NCBI RefSeq assembly: GCF_035083965.1
Contig: NC_089722.1
Location: 41,801,697-41,865,696 of the forward strand
Reading direction: 5' to 3'
Source of the DNA: Branchiostoma lanceolatum
Lineage: Eukaryota; Chordata; Leptocardii; Amphioxiformes; Branchiostomatidae
DNA length: 64,000 nt
The position numbers and the translations under genes were made by a program. This document shows, piece after piece, positions 10,801-21,560 of this stretch (the first letter of the stretch is position 1; each line of letters opens with the position of its first letter). The notes under the pieces were generated by a model, which saw only the letters and a program-made list of their open reading frames with translations, made no database searches and was not told where the DNA came from.

Positions 10801-13800
10801 TCATTTGATACAATACATAGTAGTGGGTTGTCTGTCTAAGCAGATGTTGGGGGTGAAAGATTGTTCATCTGACGTTCCTTCAACCCTTTCTTTATTAGAA
10901 GCCCCCATCCCAGTATTTGCTTGGAAATAAGGCTGTTTTACACTATGCCTGTACTGTATATACTACACAAAACATTGTCTTTCGTGTTAAAACCAGTAAG
11001 TGAATTTAATGCCCTTCATCTATACGTTTGTTATAGTATGTCTCGCAAGCTAGACACCCCTCACCTGACACAGGTGCGAAGAGCTCCGTCCCGATGACGG
11101 CGGTGACGTACATGATGACGTAGGTGAGTAACGTCAGGATGACGTAAGGTAAGGCGATCCGGCGTGTCCAGTGAAACCACGTGGACAGCGGGCTGAGTAA
11201 CCAGGAACAAAAAAGTTGAGAACTCAATTAATTGAAGGAGTCTGGTCATCTGAAGTAAAACTAGTAGGTACCATCTGAGTATTGAAGCTCTTGTAGGAGG
11301 GCCACAAAGGGGGGTCCCGACAACGTTCTACGCTAAATTCGGAGGGCCGGCTACGTAATACGCTAAATTCAGAAAGCCTCCCTACGCTCTACGCTAAATT
11401 CAGAAAGCCCCCCCTACGCTCTACGCTAAATTATGGAGTGGTCGGCAACGCTCTACGTAAAATTAAAACGGCCGATTACGCTCTACGTAAAAGGGGCATG
11501 CTGGCCCTCTTGTAGTGTCTTTTAACGTGCTCGTGCACCTCCTTCATCACGGCACCCCATTCGTCGTCCCTTCCGAATGACGAATGCAGCCCTCAACCAG
11601 GATGTCCTTCCCCGGATTTGAACTAAGATCCTCCAGTTACCAACTAATTGGAACCAGGAGCTCAACTGGGAGGCTGCTACCAGTTAAGCCACAGGGACAT
11701 CTTGAATCTGATTGTGTTTCCCTCAAAAACATAAGAACTGGTATCTTAACAGAAAGCCATAAAAGGTTTTGCAGCCTCCGTCTTTTCCATGAGTTGATCA
11801 CTTAACTTATTAGTAATATAGCTCCCCACACATCAAATGAACCGTCCCTTACATCCCATCAAATGAACCGTCCCTTACATCCCATCAAATGAACCGTCCC
11901 TTACATCCACACCACGCCCTGCCTGACGACCATACACAAGAACGCTGCAACCCGGGTCCAGCTACGCAGCATCACGTGTTCTCGCGCCGTCGCTATGGAG
12001 ACGTGACAGCCAATGGCAAACAACTCCGTCACCATGGCAACCAGATTCTCACGGGTGACGTCTCGTCTGAACGCTGCGACCTGAAACGTGTCCATGCAAA
12101 TGTAGTGACGAATCAGAAAAAAAGTATCACTTCGCACTGCAGATAGGTGTCGCTGCTGACAATGCGGTTCCAAACGTAAGATATTGTCATTTACCAACCC
12201 GAAGAAGCTATTCACGGAGGTACAGTACAACTTTGATAAAGCATACATATCATATATGACAGCACACTTTGGAATAGAGGGAAGTGATCTTGGAACGTAT
12301 TTGGTATGGTATTGGTGTACGCCATTTCACACAGTATTTTGAAGAAGACTTGTACAGACCTGAAGGAGGGACAGCATCAGCATCAGAACAAGCAGGGCCC
12401 CATTCACCCAGAATATGGCCTCAGCCTATGAGTGCATTAAACACGCAGTTATCATTAGTAAGAGACATTGTGAGCACTTTCAACGAGGTGTTAAGTGGGC
12501 TTCGAACAATGATCATCATGTACAAGGGTAGGAATTCAAGAGGATGATAATATTAGCTGTTTGCTGGAGTTCATCACCATTGTGTCTTGTACCTGTTGAT
12601 TGATAACATGTAATCAACAAAAAGCTAATAATTGAGATGGCGATTATGGGTCATGACGTTGGCTGCGACAACAACGAATTGTTGTTTTATGATATCAACA
12701 ACATTGCATTACGGCAAATAGTAGCCATATCGACGATACAGTATCCATGGCGTAGTAGTAGTAGTATAGTCAGACGTACTTACAATAAATCTGGGCATCC
12801 CGCGCCAAACCACCACGAAGGACAGCAGAAACAACAAGTTCAGCAACTATGGAAAGACGCGAAAGACGTATGTAGAACTGTACTATGATTGACATCAACC
12901 TACAAGCAATGTTTCCATTTTTTCTTCATTGAGGTAAACTTATCATTGTTCACCAAGGCAATCAGAGATGGCAGACACCATCCTTACCCATTCAGCTTTT
13001 CACCCTTCCAGTGTCAGAAACAGTTCTGACGATGTATGGTATGGTGTATTGTTTGTATTGAGAAACACAGAAACACATACGGATGCACACACAGACACGC
13101 AGAAGCACACACGAACATACGGACACACATACCAAAGATTATGACAATGGGGAACTCACACTCACCGTAGAAACCCAGAAACCTACTCTGCCCTTTAGGA
13201 TACTTTGAAGTCTGATTAGGCCGCTTTTCCGCCTACCAAGTTCCTTTCGTCGTTTCTGCAAGGAAACATTTGTAACATTATGGAAGTACATTGTAATGTA
13301 TTGCATTTGGTTTGTTCATTTACTTGCTGCTTCCTACAACTGATCTCGACAAGCTTTGCAATTTGTCCCTTTCATTCATTTTTTTTACAGATGTGGGATG
13401 CTGTCCTGTAAAGCACTTTGCTACATTATCATACAATTGAATATGAAATACAAGGCATAACCGGATGATAAATTATTCAACGTTTTTAAAGTATAAAAAC
13501 ATTCATAAACGTAACACGCGTATTAACCAAATATGGGCATCACCCTTTCTACTGTGAACTGAAGCACGTCGGGAAGGAACAAGAACTCCACCAGCGTCAG
13601 CATCTCGTTCTCAGTGTCGCAAGTCTTGTTCCCAGGATCTACGTCATGGCCCGCTAGCTCTTTGAATTTCTACGTGTAGAACTAAGATGTTAGACCAAAT
13701 AGAAAATGTAAAATATGAACAAAATTATCATAGGTTATGAACTTTATAGCTTTTCGTGGTACCAAACTTTCACGTGGATGCGACCTTAGATATTGCGAAG

Positions 13801-16800
13801 TTACGCTAGTTGTTTGCTTTCTTTTGCCTTTCTAAGCTTGACATAACAATCATGTTTACCCTTGGGTAAGTTAGAACAAACAATGAAACTTAACGAAATC
13901 ACCCTACACTGTTCGAAAGAATGTTCTAGCATCCGCCACTTAATCATAAGATTCATTTTTACGGGAAGAACTTTTCCTCACCTTAAATCTTCCTATAGTT
14001 TCTACTTCTGTGGATCTTGAATCCAGCTCTTTGTATAATCTGTATCAGAGGAAATCGGTAGTACATTTAGCTATAACAATTTGATAGTTAGAACTTTCTG
14101 GACAAGAAATATGAAATACATAGATTCTCAGAGCTTTCACCATTAATCTACAAAACCTGAAACACTACATTTTTACTAAAATCAAAAGGCCCACTTATCA
14201 TTAAAACACGTGGGACTTTTCCTTGCCACCAAAGAAGAAGTCAACCCCTCAGTAACGTACGTAGAAACATCAGATAGAGCTGTAGCTGTTATAAACATCC
14301 ATTAAAATTAAACATTTTATACATATCGCTCCATGCAGGTTTTGAGAGACACGACTTGTTTAGAGTGGATTTTTTTTTGGGGGGGGGGGTCAATTCATTA
14401 GACAGTATTTCACAATAGCTTCTGTATGACGTTACCTTCTCCACTGCTGGTATGATATGACCCCGATCTTGGCGAAGTCTATGGCGTCAAACGCCTTCAC
14501 CAGGCACTGTCTCTCCTCAAGACGCTCCTCCTTTATCTAGCAGAAATAAACACAGGTGTTTAAGAAAGGCATATGATATATATGATTTGCTATTTTGCAA
14601 TTCTCATATCTATCTTCAGAATCCGCAGAAGAATTCGAACCATTGAAACGTGCAGAAATATACAGATGTTTTCGTTGAATTATGCCTTTCCATTTTGCTC
14701 TCTATCATCTTCTCAAAGTGCATAATGTTAGGAAAAGATATCCGCAAGGACTGCATTATTTACCCGTTTCTTGTTGGCTGACTTGTAGGAATCATAGATC
14801 TGGGCGACGAGCAGGGCGAAGGCGAAAAACTGTGGAATAGATTACAAAACATCACTCCAATTCGTAAAACATCATGCACGCCTATGCCTATTCTTAGTCT
14901 AAAGGCGATGTCAAAATGCCAATCAGAAGATTAAGATATTTGAAGTACGATTCCGTTCCAATCACTTTCGATCAACATTTACTTGTTACACGCTTAGTTC
15001 GTTCGCTATTTCGTTTACAAACAACTGTGGCTTCAAATTTCAACACTTTTCAACGTAAACTCGACCATTTGATGAACTCTAACATTTCCAGTATCAGCCC
15101 TTACTCACCTGTCCTATATAGACTACAGTGTCGAAGTACAGCAGAGTTGTATTTTCAGTCTTGTACGCCTCGATCATCAGACCGGGGTAGTCACCGCCTG
15201 ACAAAGATAATTCGAAAGAAAAAAATCTGAACAGATTCGGGTGAAAGTTCAGCTCTTTTAGAATATTCGTTGTAGTAGGACTAAACCTAAGGTTACACTG
15301 TAAACAGTTACCAAACTTACCTTCTTCAAGCAGAATGATCCACTACTCTAGGGAGATGCAGTGATAAGCTGGTTCACGGTTTGAACTAAGCATGCGCAGT
15401 GTATGCCATTATGGTGATCAAAGTTAAGGGCACCTGAGACGCAAAAAAAACACGTCCCGACTTTGTACTAAGCATGGTCAAGACACAGACTGAAGTTATG
15501 GGCCTTCACCTTTGACCTCGTGCTTGCGCAGTTAAATCGTGAACCGGATTATTGTCAGGTACCTGCCAGGAGTATGAACGTCCTCAGGAACGCGATGAAG
15601 ATGTGATCATAAGCGCCCTCATACGATCCCTCGTAGAACTGCCCATCTGCAGTCAAAAGCGTTAGAAGTCAACAGACTGTAGAACGTTTATTTAATGTTT
15701 TCCAATCCTATGACTCACGGACAAGGATGGGGTGAGAGCAAAGGTACAAATTTGAATGAAACGTTAAAGGAATTTTTTCGAAGAAACGCTTCCATTGAGA
15801 CTGTTAAACTTACACCTCGTAGATCTTTCGTTTGCACTTATACCAAAACACTTTTTGATGGTAGGAATACAATGAGTATTTGGCCCTAATAAAAGCAAAA
15901 GAATATCAGAGATCTACATACTACCAAATAAAATGACCCCCACCTAGTGAATGGAAGATCTCAGCTAACAGGTGAATCCCGACCGCCGCCAGCCACAGCG
16001 CGCAGAGTGACGTCAGCAGCAGGAACTGCAGGAGGTCAGGGGTGATGCCGGCCATCACCAGGACAACGCTGCAAGGTTGGCGGGAAAAGATTTCCTAAAT
16101 CTTAAGTGTACGATCAACCACAGTTCTGCATATCTGACCCTTGCCTGTTCTTTCATGACCTCAATGAAAAGCGTCCTGCATGCCGATTTGAGCTTCCCGT
16201 GAATAAACAAAGGTTCAGACAACTGGTATAGAAAAACATGTAATGTAATATTTCACGACGTGCCAAAATATTTCAGTACAGCGTCATCTAGCGATAGTTT
16301 TGGGGAGTGCAGGCTACATACCCTCTAGTATTTCGATCTCTCAGCAGCCAGAGGAACGGACGCAGACAGCGGAATATCAGCCGGCCACTGAGACTGGTGT
16401 CAAAACCCAACAAAAAAAGTTAATACAAACAGAAATGGTGACTACGACTGTTTACCCCCTCTTCCATGTCAATGTTGATACATAAAAAAATGATGTTGTT
16501 CAGTTTCTCTTTGACTATCGTGCCATTGCATCTAGATCTACGCAGTCGTCTATTTAATTCCTTTCTTTGAACATAAGATGCCAGTGGCAACAAAAATGAC
16601 AAACGTTCGAATGAAATCAAATCTGCTTTTTCAAATTCACCATCGAGATTCCAAGTCAGTGCTTACGTGTAGATGACGTAGTCTGACGTCAGCAGGAGGA
16701 GGAGGATGACGTGTAAGATGTTGTGGGGGAGTCTACAGAACCCGCGCGGCGTCATGTGAGAAATCTGCCGTGGTTGGAAAAGCTAAGTCATGAATTTTAA

Positions 16801-18068
16801 AACACATCATCAAATTATATAATGTAGGCATTCTAGTGTCATCTCAGCTACACCAAAGCTGGTGCCGACCCCGTCTATTTAGAGACTGATACCGAGGCGG
16901 GGGACGGTACAGACTTCTAGGCACCTATGACGTCACCTATGACAACTGATGACGTCACGTGTCACCAAAGTTGGTGCCGTCCCCAGGTAAGACTTCAGTC
17001 ACCTATGACCCACTACTAAAGTCACGTGTTAGTCACATGTCCAAACGCCACGTGTAAATCACGTGTGCGTCGCGTATCCAAATGTCACGTTTCGAAATGG
17101 TTACACATCTTGAACAAAGCCAAAGCTGGGTACGATATTTGGTCAAAATCTGCCTCTCACCGTTAGAAACGTGTCCAGCCAATAGACGGCCGTACAGCCG
17201 ACCCCACCCCACAGCACCCAGGTCTGCAGCTGCGCACTAGCCGCCACCATCTGCGCAGGCTCCCAGTGCGACAGCACGCAGTGGAACACTATCGTCAGCA
17301 GCAGCGCCCCCGTGCAGATGGTGTGGCACTGCACCTTCAGACATCTGGGATCAGAAACATCGAATAATCGAGATTTTCTATACGTTAAAAAGGTTGTGGG
17401 AAAAGCATCCTTAAAAGAATTTTAAGCTTGGACGATCGCATAAGAAATGTTACACATGATTTTCGCTCATTTGCCAAGGAAGGAAATGGCGATTGCAAGT
17501 TGTGATATTTTCTTTCATTGACAACAAAAACTGTACCTGGCATCTGGAATAAGAGACATCAAGTTAACATTGTTTCCAAAACACTTTTTTGCCATTTTTA
17601 AGTAACGCTTTGATGATCTCATAGCATTAAAGATGATAAATCATGTTTCATCAGTTCAAAGAGTAAGTGACTACTGGCGCATGGCATTATCTAGAGCGGA
17701 AACTGTACCTGGCAGCGTGTGTCTTTCCCAGCAGTATTTTGGTTCCAAGTCCGGCCGCATGGTGGCGCCCCTCTAACTGCAGGAGCACAGTAAAGCTTGT
17801 TGGCAGCCCAAGGGTTGAATTGTGCAGCTTTGAAAGTACGCCACTTGTTAAAACATATTGCCGCACAACAGGCAAGCAAACAAACAAACGTAAACAAACA
17901 AACAAACGAACGGACGAATAAAGGGGCTCGAAAAAAGGTCTGAACGGTAATTATGCAGCTGCACGGTTGCCTTGAGGTTGCCAACTACTACTAGCGAACA
18001 AAAAACAAACTCACGGCATCCGTGACGTAAGCAGCGGCCAGTCGGTACCAGAAGTCCTCCTGATCCAT
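7828..18068 (-). CDS. Divergent two-pore-channel (TPC)-like cation channel
   Basis: Two six-helix channel repeats joined by an EF-hand-like linker; TPCs conduct Na+/Ca2+ in endolysosomal membranes. Twenty-three exons, every phase closing, 771 aa (vertebrate TPCs about 750-820): 18068-18015, 17776-17709, 17344-17161, 16764-16667, 16387-16322, 16068-15944, 15646-15563, 15197-15109, 14829-14764, 14536-14436, 14039-13982, 13669-13544, 13255-13166, 12846-12784, 12425-12360, 12080-11905, 11192-11065, 10740-10682, 10233-10069, 9763-9683, 9086-8918, 8419-8295, 7902-7828. Repeat I: S1-S2 at residues 41-102, S4 at 136-156 (RLIFRCLRPFLWLLRDR), pore LLAGGDYPGLMIEAY near 224 (TPC1: LLTTANFPDVMMPSY), S6 ALLVAQIYDSYKS. 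Linker QCLVKAFDAIDFAKIGVISY matches TPC linkers. Repeat II: S4 about 485-504, S5 near 520-540, pore ILMGSGWDSMM from 568 instead of the animal TPC VVNNW. An acidic run of eight Glu (exon 9763-9683) and a polar tail follow. Start is the first ATG of an 18-codon exon. Family placement rests on topology and the repeat I pore; subfamily unresolved. Confidence 0.8.
9063..9400 (-). repeat. Acceptor-spanning degenerate repeat, TPC-like exon 21
   Basis: The block GGACAGGGACATCTGGAAGG (plus strand; the acceptor CTTCCAG|ATGTCC in gene direction) recurs in decayed form near 9224, 9300 and 9375, together with a shared GTTGTNGGCCTTCGTA-like spacer. Four copies, about 75-150 bp apart. Confidence 0.6.
9487..9659. 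mobile_element. Fold-back MITE with TACTCTCCAAGCAGAG ends
   Basis: Arms of about 79 bp, almost perfect reverse complements, around a loop of about 15 bp. Termini TACTCTCCAAGCAGAG and CTCTGCTTGGAGAGTA match those of the element at 19163-19256. It lies in the intron just 24 bp from TPC-like exon 9763-9683. Flanks share ATTTTCA, a possible target duplication. Confidence 0.8.
9953..10123 (-). repeat. Donor-spanning tandem duplication, TPC-like exon 19
   Basis: The last ~50 coding bases of exon 10233-10069 and its donor GAC|GTCAGT are repeated about 108 bp further into the intron (9953-10017), with donor preserved and several substitutions (ATGATTGCCATGG versus TTATCACCATGG on the plus strand). 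Confidence 0.85.
11322..11490. repeat. Short tandem repeat with TACGCTAAATTC core
   Basis: Five or six imperfect 30-35 bp units containing CTACGCTAAATTCAGAAAG or CTCTACGTAAAA, in a TPC-like intron. Single relatives occur near 5490 and 5557. Confidence 0.75.
11590..11700 (-). mobile_element. tRNA-derived SINE head
   Basis: On the minus strand TGGCTTAACTGGTAGC resembles an A box and AGTTCAAATCCGG a B box, about 50 bp apart. Located in a TPC-like intron; degraded. Confidence 0.5.
11828..11910 (-). repeat. Donor-spanning 25-bp minisatellite, TPC-like exon 16
   Basis: Three copies of the 25-bp unit (plus strand CATCAAATGAACCGTCCCTT then ACATC). The genuine donor GGAT|GTAAGG at 11905 is part of the last copy, so two decoy donors lie within 50 bp of it. 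Confidence 0.9.
15370..15550. mobile_element. Degraded TIR element (MITE)
   Basis: Ends GGTTCACGGTTTGAACTAAG (about 15372) and AGTTAAATCGTGAACC (to 15548) are inverted relatives of each other; inner arms with ATGCGCAG/TTGCGCAG also pair. It is intronic in the TPC-like gene. Confidence 0.5.
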
Positions 18069-18076
18069 CTCAGGGG

Positions 18077-18101
18077 CGTCATGACGTCATCACGTCATTC
18101 T
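18077..18101. promoter_or_regulatory. CRE-like TGACGTCA cluster at the TPC-like start
   Basis: TGACGTCA plus an adjacent ATCACGTCATT lie 10-35 bp upstream of the TPC-like start codon. The palindrome is the consensus for CREB/ATF factors. Because the octamer is abundant in this window, function at this copy is only a possibility. Confidence 0.3.
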
Positions 18102-18316
18102 TGGTTTTGCTGTAGATACAAAATACATTCAGCTTGATTTAGGCGATCTAGAATTGGAACAGTAAGGTTTTAGACAACAAATTATGGATACCTTTTTTTA
18201 TATTCCTGAATATGTCGTGACAATTAAGTCTTCTGTTTGCCGTACGTCACTGTCAACGTTTTATTAAAGCCTTGCTGAAAATTAACAACAAAATCGTGGG
18301 ACGAATAGTTTTCAAG

Positions 18317-18526
18317 TAATGCTAGGGTCACATTTCCTAACCGGGGCCCGGTCGGGCTGTTTGCGGAAACGAAAAATCAAAGTGTATGTCAATGAATTCG
18401 CACAAGCTATGTTCTTAGATGATTGTGCGTAAGTTTTGTGTTTTGGTTATCTTTTTATATCATAATTTTCGTTCCCAAAGACTTCCCGGCCGGGCCCCGG
18501 ATTGGAAATGTGACCCTAGCATTAGG
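18317..18526. mobile_element. MITE with about 40-bp TIRs
   Basis: TAATGCTAGGGTCACATTTC at the left is mirrored by GAAATGTGACCCTAGCATTA at the right, continuing inward through GGGGCCCGG. The element is about 210 bp with an AT-rich centre. The TA at both outer ends is compatible with a TA target site. Confidence 0.8.
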
Positions 18527-19153
18527 TACGACCATTCATCGGCCGGCAAGTCTGCAAGCTCTAAATGACACTTACAGCAGTAATACGACTGGTGTTTTCC
18601 CGACCATTGCGCGAATTTTATGGATCGACCGATGTTTGTAGGTCACCGAGGACTGTTGAATATGATAAGGTGGATTTTCACGCGAAGCATGCGAGTGACC
18701 CTCTGTCGAGTTTAAAATCAGGCGACCCTCCGGCGATCAACAAATACGGCCCAAATTCCTCGACTGTGTGACAGGGGCTTTAAGAATGAATGATGATGGT
18801 GCAGGCTTGGGGAAAACATTTCATTGTCTTCTAAATACTGACTGGCAAGTGAGAAAATCGTTTTCGACAGTAGATGCCTCCATTTTCCCACGAAAAGTCC
18901 CTCGAACGGGACTTTGAAGACTGTATGTGGGACACCTTCTACCTCAGGTGTGACCCAAATCACCTGTTTACACCTGCGTATCGACAGGTAACTCATCCAT
19001 TACGTCAGAAGACGCCGCCGAACGCGCCTTAAGAACAGGTATCCCCGCGGCGGTCTGCTGTTTGGACACGGATCGTGCTAAGCCATAATTACAGTAATCT
19101 ATGTTTACACACAATACACCGTGTGATTTCCTAAAGCTTAAAACGCTAGTCCT

Positions 19154-19265
19154 GCTGAGCCCTATTCTCCAAGCAGAAGAAGAAGAAGAAGAAGAGGAAC
19201 GTAAAAAATCCCGTACACTCCTACCCCACTCGACCGAAACCTCTGCTTGGAGAATAGCTGAGCCC
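19154..19265. mobile_element. 94-bp MITE with perfect 9-bp target duplication
   Basis: Element 19163-19256 has TIRs TATTCTCCAAGCAGA / TCTGCTTGGAGAATA and is flanked on both sides by GCTGAGCCC (19154-19162 and 19257-19265). It contains a short (GAA)n tract. Single TIR-like CTCCAAGCAGA motifs also occur at about 26750 and 26943 in direct orientation. Confidence 0.85.
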
Positions 19266-21387
19266 CACAATTGTCAGTTCACGCATGCTTGCTTGGTATG
19301 CTAGCCCTGACAACTGTCGGGTTGATGGTATTTCTAGAATGCGTAAGTTGCAAGTATCTACTAAAGAGTAATATCGAACTAGTACCCTTGTATCAAAGGT
19401 GTCTGGGCACTTCAGCAGTGGGGGTGTATTTTTGCTCTGGAAATCCAGCAGAAGAAAAGTTGAAATACATGTCGTTTGTACAGAGGAGGGGGGTGGTGCA
19501 AAGCAAAGGTCCTGAGATACTAGTATATGTTCCGATGTTGTTGTTGTAATGTATAGTGTACGATGATTATTGTCGCTATTGTTTTTGGGGTCACCGACTG
19601 TGTTAAGCTATAATAACAGCCATCTATCTTCTTCTCACTCAAATAGTAGTGTCTGTGGCGATATCTAATGAATGAATGAATGGACGGGTGGATTGATGAA
19701 TGATGTGAGACCCCGAAAAATACAGTCTGCAGATCTAAATATTTCTGCTATATGTATTTCATTTCTTCTTACTTAAATCTACCTCCTCTCTGTACCTATT
19801 CAACTTCAAGAAATGCCATTCTCACTGCTTAAGAACAGTCTTCATCTTAAAAGTTTCTAATAGAAAAAAAATCACGTAGGTTCCGTAGGTTCGTAAGTCG
19901 CTTTCTTTCATACTACAGAACAGTAATCTTGTGTGTATTCGGTCTTTGTTTACTTTTGTTTACATTTAATTTACCGCCATATTTGGCCTAATCAAGCTGA
20001 AGTGAAAACCCCTGAACCGTCTACCTGCTGCCTAACTCCATAAACAATACGAATTTGAAACCAAACGGCTACCTTAACAAGCTAAGAGTTAAGTCAGGGC
20101 TACTAACAACATGCAAAACAATGACAAGCCACGGCAAGCTTTATTCTAGCCTCCATTGCGGAACGCTGGCGTTAATCTTTTGAAAGCTCGATTTGCAACA
20201 TATTGGAACAAGGTTCTAAAGGTTCAGAAACGATTTCCACGGCATTAGAATCTGACCCGATATGTTGGAAATTCCAAATCAGCGCTCCACCAGCACCAGC
20301 ACCCCCCCCCCCCCAAATAAAATGAGCGCCAGTGCTCCTGGAAGGACTGCAAATGAGGCTACACAGGAGGAAGCTTTGATCAGAGGAACCCTGTCACACG
20401 ACACGTCAGGCTTTGTGTTTCAGTGGAAGATAAATCGTTATAGGTCAATCTTTTGTTTCTCTGTCACCACTAAGGAATGATGATTAAGTAGAGATAAGAT
20501 ATAAACGGACATATTCAATTGTCTAGGCCTCACATAAAACACAGAGCACAACATATAGCATAACATATCACAGAATAACCAAACACATGTTTGGTTATTT
20601 ACGTGTGTACGAAGTAGGTAATAAGTGCATTATATAAACATTTTGTCAAACAGTTACATGGTGTATTATCGTTGGAAGTACGATGGGAGAATAGCTTTCT
20701 GTCTGATCTAGAGCTAGAGACAACTACTGTAGCCTTTCTAGGATTAAAATCCTTAAAAACTGATTGTCAACAAAAAATATTTATACTATTTGATATCGAC
20801 TCGATAATGTGCCTTTTCAGTGCAGGTTACTAGTACAGGTTTGACTGCACTTTAGTCCATTGGGACAGGAAAAGGTCTCTCGATTCATACATCAACATCG
20901 GTACCGTCTGTGATACATGTGTTCACTTGGCACACAGGTCTTAAGGCACAATTTTAGAAAAAGCATCGACTGAAAGATAAAGGTACCGCCTTACCTTTTC
21001 ACCAGGTGTATCTCTCACCTGTATCTAGGTGTGTTATCTCACCTTTGCAGGTATCGGACAGGTGTGATCCTCAGGTGTAACGACTCAGGTGTAAGTTCTC
21101 CTGGTGGGACCAGTGGCGAGGTTGACCTTTGACCTGGATGGCAGAGATTCCGAGTTACTCTTTAGCTTGAAGGGGGAGTCATTAATCATCGTTCATTACG
21201 GGGTGACAGGCACCGGTTATACAGGAATGTACTGCCCCTCACACCCTGACACAGAATGTGTGAACTGTCCCTGAAACTGGGTAATAAACAATGAGGTGAA
21301 ATCTCAAAATGATTTTGACAGAGGACCCTTCTTTTTTTACTTTTAATCGTTTCTTTCTTCTCTGTAATTCCTAATCAGGTCCCCCCG

Positions 21388-21560
21388 AGAGTACTGTAAA
21401 TGGTGAAACTTTCGCGGTGGTTTTATGTACGCGATGATCTCTCCGCCAGGAAATCATGTTGCCGCGAATATGTCTCCCTTCTATGACTACTGTCTTACAG
21501 ATTTGTTTAAACCGCGAATTTAGAACACCACGAAAATCTCATTTTCCCTGCTACAGCGAC
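21388..21560. mobile_element. MITE relative with TACTGTAAATGG end
   Basis: Starts GTACTGTAAATGGTGAAACT then TTCGCGGTGGTTTTATGTAC, with an inner CCGCGAATTTAGAACACC. The same end type bounds the element at 62294-62500, so both belong to one dispersed family. Confidence 0.45.
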
